In this document: piece by piece, positions 1 to 7,746 of the stretch | How positions within the stretch are numbered: the first letter of the stretch is position 1 | Layout of the letters: each line of letters starts with the position of its first letter | NCBI GenBank assembly: GCA_041485845.1 | Contig: JBGPKH010000049.1 | Span: forward strand, 1 to 24,490 | Direction: 5' to 3' | Length of the DNA stretch: 24,490 bases | From: OMOG01 sp041485845 | GTDB lineage: Bacteria > Acidobacteriota > Terriglobia > Bryobacterales > Bryobacteraceae | Notes under the pieces: generated by a model | What the model was told of the DNA's origin: nothing | Databases searched by the model: none | What the model saw: the letters and a program-made list of their open reading frames with translations, nothing else | Made by a program: the position numbers and the translations under genes

Positions 1-383
1 CCGTTCCGCTTGTTCAGATTGGGCCACTCCAACTCGAGCATTTGCACCTCCACGCCGGTGGGAAACGGAGTGCCGGGCTTGGGGATCGGCCCGCTCCACA
101 GGAACATGCCCGAGTTCCCTCCCGGTTCCGTGTGCATCCACTCCGCGTGCAGGATGAAATTCTCGTACTGCCGGTCGGTCCGCATTACGCCGATCGGGTG
201 GCCCGAACAAACCAGCATGCCGTTTTCCACGCGCCACGTATCCTCTGCGGTGTTGACGTTGACCCAGCCGGTCAGGTCCTTGCCGTTGAACAGGTCCCGG
301 AACTCCGGACCGCCCGCCCCGCGGATACCCGCGGCAAACACCAGGAGGCACGCCGACAGAATGATGACTTGGGCTCGTTTCAT
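1..383 (-). CDS. DUF1080 (3-keto-disaccharide hydrolase-like) exported protein, 3' part beyond window
   Basis: The minus strand is open from an ATG at 383 to the window edge, giving 127 residues. The product begins with a signal peptide (basic MKRAQ, then a hydrophobic stretch ending near AAGIRGAGG). The DUF1080 start signature follows, with LFNGKDLTGW at about residues 33-42, then WRVENGML, the QYENF strand and a NSGMFLW strand. The family has a concanavalin-like beta-sandwich fold; members act on 3-keto-sugars or bind glycans in the periplasm or outside the cell. A purine-rich AGGAAAGGG lies about 10 bases before the start. The gene is divergent from a second DUF1080 gene across 79 bases. 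The family call is firm. The substrate is unknown and the C-terminal part is not in view. Confidence 0.88.
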   Translation of the reverse strand, partial: MKRAQVIILSACLLVFAAGIRGAGGPEFRDLFNGKDLTGWVNVNTAEDTWRVENGMLVCSGHPIGVMRTDRQYENFILHAEWMHTEPGGNSGMFLWSGPIPKPGTPFPTGVEVQMLELEWPNLNKRN

Positions 384-447
384 AGTTCCAACCCTTTCCT
401 GTTTCAACCCTCCGGGGACTACGGTGATTTTATCTCAGTCCGGCGAG

Positions 448-453
448 TACAAT
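448..453 (+). promoter_or_regulatory. possible -10 element (TACAAT) before the second DUF1080 gene
   Basis: TACAAT lies 9 bases before the ATG at 463 in the 79-base gap between divergent genes. No convincing -35 hexamer is present 16-18 bases upstream, and no Shine-Dalgarno sequence precedes the ATG. If the box is real, the transcript would be nearly leaderless. Confidence 0.25.
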
Positions 454-462
454 CGTCTGAGT

Positions 463-1596
463 ATGAACCGACGCGCTTTTCTGACCACTGCCGGCGCGGC
501 TTCCGCCCTGTTCGCCGTGCCGCAAAACGAAAACGAATCCGGGTTTGCCGCGCTCTTCGATGGCAAGTCGCTCGACGGCTGGTCCGTCGAGGACGGGCCG
601 GAAGCGGCCTTCTACGTGAACGACGGCGCCATCGTGGTGCACCCGAGTGCGGGCTATCCCACCTGGCTGCGCTCCGCCCGGCAATACGAAAACTTCGATT
701 TCCGCGGCGAATTCTTCGTCCGGGGATGGACCAACTCCGGCATCTACCTGCACGCGCCCGAGCACGGCCGGAACATGTGGTGCGGCATGAAGATCAACAT
801 CTTTCATGAAAAGGATGCGAAGCCCGCGCCGGAATCCATGGGCTCGATCTTTCCTCTCGTGGCGCCGCTGAAGGTGAACGTCAAGAACCGCGGCGAGTGG
901 AACACCTTCCGCATCCTGATGGATTGGCCGCGCCTGCAAGTGTGGACCAACGGCGAGGCGGTCCAGGATCTCGATGTGGAAACCGTGCCCGAGTTGCGCC
1001 ACCGCCTGCGTAGCGGCTATCTTGGCATCGAGTCCCTGTCGTATCCCATCCGCTTCCGCAACCTTCGCGTCCGCGAATTGCCGGCGAAGGTCGCGTGGAC
1101 GCCCCTCTATGAGACCCCGCAGGATCTTGCGAAGTGGCACATCTCCGAGGGCAAGCCGGTCTTCGAGGCGCTCGGCGCGGTCCTCCACAGCGACGGCGTC
1201 GGCCACTTTGCCACGGTTGACAAGTTCCGCGATTTCGAGTTGCAGATGTACGTCCGGCACGCCTGGCACCACAACGGCGGCGTGCTCTTTCGCACCGCCG
1301 GCCAGGGATCGCGCGGCCGCCACTATGAGATCCAGCTCCACGACGTCGAGGGCGCGCACTATCCCACCGGGTCTCTGTATACGATCAAACGCGGGCTCTA
1401 CCCGCGCATCGAGCCCGGCCAATGGTGGCTCTTCCAACTGCGCGTGAAAGACGCCACGTGCCTGGTGCGCATCAACGGCGAAACTGTGACGGAGTACGAC
1501 CGGCTGGACAACCTGGAAGAAGGGCCGATCGAGCTTCAGGCGCACGACGCCGGCCGGTGGACGGAATACAAGCACATCCTCGTGCGGCGGATCTGA
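463..1596 (+). CDS. Tat-exported protein with two DUF1080 domains
   Basis: This 377-residue protein begins MNRRAFLTTAGAASALFAVP, which resembles a twin-arginine signal. The first DUF1080 unit spans about residues 27-207: LFDGKSLDGW, the NDGAIVVHP strand, QYENFDFRGEF and NSGIYLHAP. A second, more diverged unit follows from about 217 to the end, with W-TPLYET at its start and the strands NGGVLFR and YEIQLHD. Two lamina-like domains in one chain suggest a glycoside-active or glycan-binding periplasmic protein. The frame is open further upstream, but the signal peptide places the start at 463. It is followed after 4 bases by the PIG-L gene, so the two may be co-transcribed and act together on sugars; that link is inference. 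Confidence 0.88.
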   Translation: MNRRAFLTTAGAASALFAVPQNENESGFAALFDGKSLDGWSVEDGPEAAFYVNDGAIVVHPSAGYPTWLRSARQYENFDFRGEFFVRGWTNSGIYLHAPEHGRNMWCGMKINIFHEKDAKPAPESMGSIFPLVAPLKVNVKNRGEWNTFRILMDWPRLQVWTNGEAVQDLDVETVPELRHRLRSGYLGIESLSYPIRFRNLRVRELPAKVAWTPLYETPQDLAKWHISEGKPVFEALGAVLHSDGVGHFATVDKFRDFELQMYVRHAWHHNGGVLFRTAGQGSRGRHYEIQLHDVEGAHYPTGSLYTIKRGLYPRIEPGQWWLFQLRVKDATCLVRINGETVTEYDRLDNLEEGPIELQAHDAGRWTEYKHILVRRI

Positions 1597-1600
1597 CCGA

Positions 1601-2398
1601 ATGGCGATCATTCTTGCGATCCACGCCCATCCGGACGACGTCGAGATCCTGGCCGGCGGCACGCTCGCGCTTCTGTCCAGCCACGGCCACGAAATCACGA
1701 TCGCCACCATGACGCCGGGAGACTGCGGCTCGCACGAGCTGGGTCCCGAGGAAATATCCGCCGTTCGCCGGCGCGAAGCGGCGGCCTCCGCGGCGCTCAT
1801 CGGTGCGCGCTACCTCTGCCTCGAGATGCGCGACCTGGCGATCTTCAACGATGACCAGTCGCGGCGCCGCGTCACGGAAGCCCTGCGCCGGACTCGTCCG
1901 GAATTAGTGCTGACCGCCGCGCCGTCCGACTACCTCTGCGACCACGAAGCGGCCAGCGCACTAGTCCGCGATGCCTGCTTCGGCGCGCCTGCCCCGAACT
2001 ACCGGACGCGCGCCGAGGATCCGGAGCCGCCGCTCGACCGCATCCCGCATCTTTACTTTATGGACCCGATCGAAGGGCGCGATCGGGAAGGCAGACTCGT
2101 CAAACCGGACTTCGTTGTCGATATCGCGGAGACGTTCGCCCGCAAACGCGAAATGCTCGCCGCGCACGCCAGCCAGAGAGAATGGCTCCGCCAGCATCAC
2201 GGCGCCAACGACTACCTGGACACCATGGAACGCTGGACACGTGAGCGCGGCCAACTCGTGGGCCTGACGCATGGCGAAGGATTCCGCGCCTATCACGGCC
2301 ACCCCTACCCGCAGAGTCCCTTGCTGGAGGAACTGCTAGCTGCCGGCGGCGGCGGACAGGCCAGGAGGCCTGTCCCACTGGCGGTGCAAAGCGTCTAA
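1601..2398 (+). CDS. PIG-L family LmbE-like zinc deacetylase
   Basis: This 265-residue protein has the PIG-L/LmbE hallmark AHPDD at residues 9-13, where His10, Asp12 and Asp13 would be zinc ligand and catalytic residues. A second metal-site motif, DHEAAS, carries His115. The family removes acetyl groups from N-acetylglucosaminyl substrates such as GlcNAc-PI, GlcNAc-malate in bacillithiol synthesis, or mycothiol precursors. The start at 1601 is 4 bases after the DUF1080 stop, so the pair is probably one transcript. The last 20 or so residues (a Gly-run, then QARRPVPLAVQSV) are low complexity and fall on a palindrome inside the 63-base convergent overlap with udk. The exact substrate cannot be told; BshB1 is possible but not shown. 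Confidence 0.9.
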   Translation: MAIILAIHAHPDDVEILAGGTLALLSSHGHEITIATMTPGDCGSHELGPEEISAVRRREAAASAALIGARYLCLEMRDLAIFNDDQSRRRVTEALRRTRPELVLTAAPSDYLCDHEAASALVRDACFGAPAPNYRTRAEDPEPPLDRIPHLYFMDPIEGRDREGRLVKPDFVVDIAETFARKREMLAAHASQREWLRQHHGANDYLDTMERWTRERGQLVGLTHGEGFRAYHGHPYPQSPLLEELLAAGGGGQARRPVPLAVQSV

Positions 2399-2977
2399 TA
2401 CCGCGCTCGTCGAATTGGCCAGCGGCGCTTCGCCCGACACCACCAGGTCGGCGTACTTCATCGTCGGATGGACAAACCACTCCGCGCTGGGCCGCACGGT
2501 CCGCTCATACTGCTCGCGCACCGATTCCGGCGTGCGGCCGCGCTCCGCCACGTCGCGCGCCAGGCGGCGCTCGAAGCACACGTCCGGATCGGTCCGGACG
2601 AAGACCTTGGTATCGAGCAGCGAACGCAGCTCGGGCCAGTACAGCACGAACAGTCCTTCCACGATCACGAACTCACTGGGCTCGATACGCTTGGTGAGGT
2701 GCGTACGGTTGTGGTGCGCAAAGGAGTAGACCGGCTCGTCGAAGGCGCGGCCTTCGACCATCGCCTGGAGGTGCTGGTGGAGCAGCTCCCAGTCGAGCGA
2801 GTCCGGATGGTCGAAGTTGGTCTTGGCGCGCTCCTCGATCGGAATGTGGGTCAGATCGCGGTAGTAGGAATCGAGGGAAACGATGGAGGTCCCGGGCAAC
2901 CTCTGCACGAGCTGCCTGGAGAGCTCGGTCTTCCCGGAGCTGGACGGGCCGGCAATGCCGATGATGTGAGGTCTCAT
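2336..2977 (-). CDS. udk: uridine kinase-like P-loop phosphotransferase
   Basis: This 213-residue protein has a Walker A loop, GPSSSGKT, at residues 10-17. The Udk-type SLDSYYRDL with Asp36 follows, then NFDHPDSLDW and YSFAHHNRT. A Walker-B-like strand IVEGLFVLY and the lid motif RRLARDVAERGRT come next. Udk phosphorylates uridine or cytidine with ATP or GTP in pyrimidine salvage. The start ATG overlaps the stop of the cobA-hemD gene as ATGA (2974-2977), so translation is probably coupled and this is the last gene of the tetrapyrrole operon. A salvage kinase at this position is unusual. The C-terminal tail (RPPGLSAAAGS) is encoded by the palindrome at 2354-2375 and is probably not functional. 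A related P-loop kinase such as phosphoribulokinase-like is less likely. Confidence 0.9.
   Translation of the reverse strand: MRPHIIGIAGPSSSGKTELSRQLVQRLPGTSIVSLDSYYRDLTHIPIEERAKTNFDHPDSLDWELLHQHLQAMVEGRAFDEPVYSFAHHNRTHLTKRIEPSEFVIVEGLFVLYWPELRSLLDTKVFVRTDPDVCFERRLARDVAERGRTPESVREQYERTVRPSAEWFVHPTMKYADLVVSGEAPLANSTSAVLDALHRQWDRPPGLSAAAGS
2354..2375. terminator. perfect 9-bp palindrome between convergent genes, possible bidirectional terminator
   Basis: GGACAGGCC (2354-2362) and its exact reverse complement GGCCTGTCC (2367-2375) flank an AGGA loop. The hairpin lies within the overlapping 3' ends of the PIG-L gene and udk. No T-tract follows on either strand, so it is not a classical intrinsic terminator. 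It may instead be a small dispersed palindromic repeat that has extended both reading frames. Confidence 0.5.
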
Positions 2978-4452
2978 ATGCTTGTCGGGGGAGCCGCCTC
3001 AGTGTCGCACATTTCGAGGATGGCTTCCACCAGGCCGTCGATGGTAAAAACGCGCGCCTGGGCGGCCACTTCGATGCCCAGATTGCGCGCGGTTTGGGTG
3101 GTGACCGGGCCGATGGAAATGGCCTTGGCGGTGGGGATGCCGGCGACTGCGACGAAGTTCTGCACGGTGGAGGAACTGGTGAACGTGATGAAGTCCGCGC
3201 TCGGCACGGCGCGGGCCGCGAGTTCGTCCGGAACAACGGTGCGGTATGCCTCGACCACGTCCACGTGCGCGCCGCGGCGCGAAAGCTCGTTGGGGACTAT
3301 ATCGCGCGCTACGGCGGCGCGGGGCAATAGCACGCGCTTGCCGGCGAGGTCGTACGGCGCGAAGGCTGCCAGCAGGCCCTCGGCGACATACTCCTGGCCC
3401 ATGAGATCTAGTTTGAGGTGCAGGGCCTCCACGGCCGCGCGCGTAGCAGGTCCGATGGCGCAGATCTTCGCCCGCAGCGATCTCAAGTCGGTGGCGGAGC
3501 GGTCCAGGCGGTCGAGGAAGAAGCGGACGCCGTTGGCGCTGGTGAAGATCAGCCAGTCGTAGGACCTCAAATTGGCGATGGCGCGGTCGAGCGGGCCGTA
3601 ATCGGCGGCCGGTCGGATCTCGATCGCCGGCATATCGATGACGTGCGCGCCGAGCGCTCGCAGCCTCGCGGAGAGTGCGTCCGACGGACCTTTGGCGCGG
3701 GTCACGACGATGCGTTTGCCGAACAGCGGCAAGTGCTCATACCAGTTGAGCTTCTCGCGGAGTCTCACCACTTCGCCCACGATAATCGTGGCCGGAGGCT
3801 TCAGGCCGCGCTGGGCGATGAGGCCCGGCAGCGTCGCGAGCGTGCCTACGAGTGTCTCCTGATCCGGCCGCGTAGCCCAGCGCACGGCCATCGCGGGAGT
3901 CTCGGGAGAGCGGCCGCGCGCGATCAGCTCGCGGGCGATGCCGGCGAACGTCGTGAGTCCCATGAAGATCACGACGGTTTCAGCGTGGCCCACCTTGCCC
4001 CAATCGATGGCCGCGACCGCATGGCCGGTGACGAACGTGACGGCGGAGGTGTGCTCGCGATGTGTGAGTGGCACCCCGGTGTACGCGGCGATGCCCAGCG
4101 GAGTGGTGACGCCCGGAACGACCTCGAACGGAATGCCGGCGTCGGCGAGCGCTTCGGCCTCCTCGCCGCCGCGGCCGAAGATGAACGGGTCGCCGCCTTT
4201 GAGCCGCACCACGGTGAGGCCCCGCCGCGCGCGCTCGATGAGCATCGCGCAGATCTCTTCCTGGGTGAAGGCGTGTGCCGATTTCTTCTTGCCCACGTAG
4301 ATGCGCTCCGCGTGCGGCGGGGCGAGGTCGAGCAGGGCGTCGGGCGCCAGGTGATCGAAGAGCACGGCGTCGGCCTGCTCGAGGATGCGGCGGCCTTTTA
4401 CGGTGATCAGGTCGGGGTCACCCGGCCCGGCGCCGATGAGATAGACCTTCAT
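2974..4452 (-). CDS. cobA/hemD: uroporphyrinogen-III C-methyltransferase fused to uroporphyrinogen-III synthase
   Basis: This 492-residue protein has two enzymes. Residues 1 to about 240 are an SAM-dependent uroporphyrinogen-III methyltransferase (SUMT/CobA): GAGPGDPDL at 7-15, VRLKGGDPFIFGRGGEE at 82-98, VVPGVTTPLG at 111-120. It makes precorrin-2 for siroheme, and for B12 where that pathway is present. From about residue 245 (KRIVVTRAKGPSDALSARL) to the end is a HemD domain, with the FTSANGVRFF and FTSSSTVQNF strands. HemD closes hydroxymethylbilane to uroporphyrinogen III. The start at 4452 overlaps the hemC stop as ATGA. The frame is open further upstream, but that part is antisense-like sequence inside hemC. 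The fusion puts the enzyme making uro'gen III next to the first enzyme diverting it to siroheme. Confidence 0.94.
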   Translation of the reverse strand: MKVYLIGAGPGDPDLITVKGRRILEQADAVLFDHLAPDALLDLAPPHAERIYVGKKKSAHAFTQEEICAMLIERARRGLTVVRLKGGDPFIFGRGGEEAEALADAGIPFEVVPGVTTPLGIAAYTGVPLTHREHTSAVTFVTGHAVAAIDWGKVGHAETVVIFMGLTTFAGIARELIARGRSPETPAMAVRWATRPDQETLVGTLATLPGLIAQRGLKPPATIIVGEVVRLREKLNWYEHLPLFGKRIVVTRAKGPSDALSARLRALGAHVIDMPAIEIRPAADYGPLDRAIANLRSYDWLIFTSANGVRFFLDRLDRSATDLRSLRAKICAIGPATRAAVEALHLKLDLMGQEYVAEGLLAAFAPYDLAGKRVLLPRAAVARDIVPNELSRRGAHVDVVEAYRTVVPDELAARAVPSADFITFTSSSTVQNFVAVAGIPTAKAISIGPVTTQTARNLGIEVAAQARVFTIDGLVEAILEMCDTEAAPPTSI

Positions 4453-5402
4453 GCGGGCGGAGTTTGGGCGGGTTGCCAACCCGCCCGCAGGTTGACAACC
4501 TGCCCCACATCCATAATCGAGCGGGCGCCGCGGTTCAGCAACTCCTCGCCCAGGGCGCGGCCGATGGATTCGGCTTCGGCCACGGGGCCTTCGGATTCGG
4601 CACGGATCAGTTGTGCGCCATCGGGAGAGGCTACGATGCCTTGGATGCTCAACACTCCGTCGCACACCACCGCGTGGGCTCCGATCGGGACCTGGCATCC
4701 GCCACCAAGGGCGGCAAGAACGGCGCGTTCGGCGGTGATGGCGGCGTGCGTGGCGGGGTGATCGAGCGCGGCACAGGCTTCGCGGCCAGGGCCGGCGGCG
4801 CGCGTTTCGATGGCTAACGCGCCTTGACCGACAGCGGAGCACATCACTTCCGGCGGCAGGATCTCGGCGATGCGATTGTCCCAGCCCAGGCGTTTCAAGC
4901 CCGCAGCGGCAAGCAGGATGGCGTCGTATTGTCCCTCGTCGAGCTTGCGCAGGCGCGTGTCCAGATTGCCGCGCACCGGTTCCACCACGAGGTCGGGCCG
5001 CAGCTTGCGCAATTGCGCGGCGCGCCGCAGCGAACTGGTCCCGACTTTGGCGCCGCGCGGCAGATCGGCGAGCCGCTTGCCCACCACGGCGTCGCGCGGA
5101 TCTTCGCGTTCGGGCACCGCGGCCAGCAGCAGGCCTTCCGGCAGTTCCGTCGGCAGGTCCTTCAGGCTGTGTACCGCGACGTCGGCGCGGCCGTCGAGCA
5201 GTGCCTCTTCGATCTCCTTGGTGAACAGACCCTTGGTTCCGGCCTGGTTCATAAGGGGGGCCAGCGGCACGTCGGCGATCTTGTCGCCAGTGGTCTTGAT
5301 GATCTCGATGCGGCACTCGTGGCCGAGCGCCGTGAGCTGCGCGCTGACCCATCGGGCCTGCCACAAAGCGAGCTGCGAACCGCGCGAGGCAATCGTGAGC
5401 AT
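4449..5402 (-). CDS. hemC: hydroxymethylbilane synthase (porphobilinogen deaminase)
   Basis: This 317-residue protein joins four porphobilinogen units into hydroxymethylbilane. Visible signatures are SRGSQLAL (6-13), VHSLKDLPTELP (77-88, with catalytic Asp82), GTSSLRR (121-127), VRGNLDTRL (143-151) and GGGCQVPIG, where Cys236 should carry the dipyrromethane cofactor. The start is 3 bases downstream of the hemA stop, and the stop overlaps the cobA-hemD start as ATGA. The last 15-20 residues (VGQVVNLRAGWQPAQTPPA) lie beyond the usual family end. They are encoded by two adjacent perfect palindromes (4466-4503), which suggests a repeat has inserted at the 3' end. Confidence 0.96.
   Translation of the reverse strand: MLTIASRGSQLALWQARWVSAQLTALGHECRIEIIKTTGDKIADVPLAPLMNQAGTKGLFTKEIEEALLDGRADVAVHSLKDLPTELPEGLLLAAVPEREDPRDAVVGKRLADLPRGAKVGTSSLRRAAQLRKLRPDLVVEPVRGNLDTRLRKLDEGQYDAILLAAAGLKRLGWDNRIAEILPPEVMCSAVGQGALAIETRAAGPGREACAALDHPATHAAITAERAVLAALGGGCQVPIGAHAVVCDGVLSIQGIVASPDGAQLIRAESEGPVAEAESIGRALGEELLNRGARSIMDVGQVVNLRAGWQPAQTPPA
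4466..4503. repeat. two abutting perfect palindromes inside the hemC 3' end
   Basis: GGGCGGGTTG (4466-4475), one base, then its exact reverse complement at 4477-4486. Directly abutting it is GCAGGTTG (4487-4494), one base, then its reverse complement at 4496-4503. Both arms share the core GGTTG/CAACC. The pair encodes the abnormal HemC tail and lies 14 bases from the hemC/cobA junction. It has the form of a small dispersed extragenic palindrome; the genome copy number cannot be judged here. Confidence 0.75.
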
Positions 5403-5405
5403 GGG

Positions 5406-6671
5406 TCAGTCCTGAAGGTGAAACGCCTTTCGGATGGCCGCCACCACGTGCGCGCCTTCGGGCTGGCCGGCTTGATTCCGCAACTCCGAGATCGGTCCGT
5501 GCGCGATCTTATTAATGATGCCGCGCGTCAGCATTTCGATGGCCTGTTCCTGCTCCGGAGTGAACGGACCGAACTTGCGGCGCACCTTGTCGATCTCCCC
5601 GGCGCGGATCTGCTCGAGCTGATCCTGCAATCCGACGATCGTCGGCGTAACCTCGGCCACTTTCAGCCGCGCCATCGTGCGCTCGACCTCTTCGGTCACC
5701 AATATCTCGGCGTGATCGGCCTCCTTCATCCGTTCCCGGAGGTTGGCGTTGACCACTTCCTGGAGGTCGTCGATGTCGTACAAGAAGACGTTGTCGACGT
5801 CGTTGACCGAGGGCTCGATGTTGCGCGGCACCGCGATATCGATGAGGAACATCGGCTTGTTGCGGCGGGCGGCGATGACCCGGTGCATCTCCTCCTTGCG
5901 CAGGATGTAGTGCGGCGCGCCCGACGAGGCGATCACGATATCCACTTCGGGCAGCATGTCCACGAAGCGGGTGTACTCCACCGGCGTGCCCTGGAAGAGC
6001 TTGGCCATTTCGACCGCGCGCTCGTGCGTGCGGTTGGTGACGAAGACGTGCGACGCGCCCGAGCGCCGCAGGTGTCGCGCGGCCAGCTCCGACATCTTGC
6101 CGGCGCCCACGATCATGACGGTGCGGCCGGAGAGCGATCCGAAGATCTTGCGCGCCAGTTCCACCGCGGCATAGCTCACCGAGACGGCATTCTGGCCGAT
6201 GCCGGTCTCCGAGCGCACCCGCTTGGCGACGCTGAACGCGCGGGTGAGCAGGCCATCCAGCCATCCGCAGAGCGATCCGCAATCCTTGGCCGCGGCGTAG
6301 GCCTGCTTGAGCTGTCCCAGGATCTGCGGCTCGCCGATGACCATGGAATCCAGGCTCGCGGCCACGCGGAACAGGTGATGGATCGCGTCTTTGCCCTGGT
6401 GCCGGTAGAGGTGCGCGCCGATGGAGTTCGGGTCCACCGCTTTGTGGTCGGCGAGGAAGGAATCGACGATGGACTGCGGGTCGCACGCATCGTCCGTGGT
6501 GACCGTGATCTCCACGCGGTTGCACGTAGAAAGGATCAGGGCCTCGGCGACGCCCTCGCGCGATTTGAGATCCGCCAGCGCCGCGGGCAGCGTATTTTCG
6601 CGGAACGCAAGACACTCGCGCACCTCGACGGGCGCGGTCTTGTGGCTGACGCCGGTGACGAGCAGCTTCAT
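5406..6671 (-). CDS. hemA: glutamyl-tRNA reductase
   Basis: This 421-residue protein reduces glutamyl-tRNA with NADPH to glutamate-1-semialdehyde, the first committed step of C5 tetrapyrrole synthesis. Evidence: MKLLVTGVSHKTAPVEVRE at the N-terminus, the catalytic cysteine in STCNRVE (Cys50), GEPQILGQ (113-120), the nucleotide-binding GAGKMSE (189-195), VTNRTHERA, and a C-terminal helical dimerisation region. The start is at 6671, overlapping the upstream gene as ATGA (6668-6671). The frame is open further upstream inside that gene, but the conserved N-terminus decides the start. A 3-base gap separates it from hemC. hemB and hemL are not in the window. Confidence 0.96.
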   Translation of the reverse strand: MKLLVTGVSHKTAPVEVRECLAFRENTLPAALADLKSREGVAEALILSTCNRVEITVTTDDACDPQSIVDSFLADHKAVDPNSIGAHLYRHQGKDAIHHLFRVAASLDSMVIGEPQILGQLKQAYAAAKDCGSLCGWLDGLLTRAFSVAKRVRSETGIGQNAVSVSYAAVELARKIFGSLSGRTVMIVGAGKMSELAARHLRRSGASHVFVTNRTHERAVEMAKLFQGTPVEYTRFVDMLPEVDIVIASSGAPHYILRKEEMHRVIAARRNKPMFLIDIAVPRNIEPSVNDVDNVFLYDIDDLQEVVNANLRERMKEADHAEILVTEEVERTMARLKVAEVTPTIVGLQDQLEQIRAGEIDKVRRKFGPFTPEQEQAIEMLTRGIINKIAHGPISELRNQAGQPEGAHVVAAIRKAFHLQD

Positions 6672-7489
6672 GGTTTGAAGAAGATGGCGCCCAGCCGTGC
6701 GTGCGCGGCCCAGGTGATGGCGGAAAACCCGAGCACCGTGACCGTCATGATCGCCGCTTTCCTTCCGCGCAGTCCGGCGGTGGTCCGCAGGAATACCAGA
6801 GCGAGGTAGATGCCCCAGGTGAAGAACGAGATGGCGATCTTCGGCTGGCCGATCCAGGCGGTCTTTAATTCGATGAAGCCCCATGTGCTGCCGGCGATAA
6901 CGGCCAGCGTCATGAGCACGAAACCTACCCCCATGGATTTGGAGATGAGGTCGTCCAGCGTGCCCAGGGCGGGCAGCCGGTAATAGAATTTGCGCGGCTT
7001 CTTGGCTTTGAGCTCGCGCTCCTGAAAGAGGTAGATGAGCGACGCCACCGCGGTGAAGAGCAGCGCTGCGATGCCCAGCAGCACAAACACGATATGCACG
7101 GTGAGCCAGGTGTCGCGGACCACCGGGCTCGACCAGGCGCTCACCGGGTTGCCGAGCGTGGCGACCAGCGCCATCACAAAGACCAGGGGGAAGAGGAACA
7201 CGCTGAGGCTATCCACTTTATAGCGCCACTGCACGAACAGGTAGATCGCCACGATGAGGAAGGCGCACATGGAGAGCGTTTCGTAGATGTTGGTGATGGG
7301 GCAGCGGTTGTTGACGATGCCCTCTTCGACGATGGAGACGAAGTGGAAGACCGACCCGAGGCCGAACGCGCCCAGCGCGATGGGGAACAGGTGCTCCCGC
7401 TTGCGGACCAGGGTCAGGATGGCGTGCGCCAAACCCAGCGAATATAACGCTGCGGCCACGCGCAACCAGATCACGCTCATTTCAGCCAT
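6668..7489 (-). CDS. cytochrome c assembly membrane protein (CcsA/HemX type)
   Basis: This 273-residue integral membrane protein has about eight hydrophobic segments. His22, His49 (GSVFHF) and His132 (LTVHIVF) are candidate heme ligands. The segment around residues 203-212 (WGFIELKTAW) resembles a reduced WWD heme-handling motif. CcsA/CcmC-family proteins move or hold heme at the membrane for cytochrome c maturation; HemX-type members sit next to hemA and lower GluTR levels in Bacillus. Its place as first gene, overlapping hemA by 4 bases, fits a HemX-like role, but the sequence alone does not separate the two. A second ATG three codons in is an alternative start; neither has a clear Shine-Dalgarno sequence. 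Confidence 0.85.
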   Translation of the reverse strand: MAEMSVIWLRVAAALYSLGLAHAILTLVRKREHLFPIALGAFGLGSVFHFVSIVEEGIVNNRCPITNIYETLSMCAFLIVAIYLFVQWRYKVDSLSVFLFPLVFVMALVATLGNPVSAWSSPVVRDTWLTVHIVFVLLGIAALLFTAVASLIYLFQERELKAKKPRKFYYRLPALGTLDDLISKSMGVGFVLMTLAVIAGSTWGFIELKTAWIGQPKIAISFFTWGIYLALVFLRTTAGLRGRKAAIMTVTVLGFSAITWAAHARLGAIFFKP

Positions 7490-7528
7490 GGGTCAAATCC
7501 GGTACTCTGAGTCCTAAATCCCAGTTCC

Positions 7529-7534
7529 AGTATA
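7529..7534 (-). promoter_or_regulatory. possible -10 box (TATACT) of the tetrapyrrole operon
   Basis: On the minus strand TATACT lies about 40 bases before the first gene of the hem operon. No good -35 hexamer is found at the usual distance. The rest of the 257 bases between 7490 and 7746 shows no convincing gene on either strand. Confidence 0.25.
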
Positions 7535-7746
7535 TCGCGACGGACCTTAGGCCACTGCCCGCACGTGGGGGGAGGCGGCCAGTATGGTGCGGGCGTGGAG
7601 GGCGGGGGCGGTGGATTAGGGGCGCTGGGGCGGTCGGATACGGGCTTCGAAAGCCCGGGCGCGGCGCACGCGCCAACTGGCGGCAGCCATTTCCTCGACC
7701 ATGCCGAATTCCACGTCGTTGGCGGGTAAGCCAGGGGAGACCAGAG

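Noticed and set aside
4453..5364. N-terminal extension of the cobA-hemD frame
   Set aside because: The upstream part is an Arg-rich shadow inside hemC; the SUMT N-terminus MKVYLIGAGPGDP sets the start at 4452.
4824..6809. Long plus-strand open frame of over 600 codons
   Set aside because: It is the antisense of hemC and hemA, whose family signatures are unmistakable. The product is rich in Arg, His and Gly, with no domain pattern.
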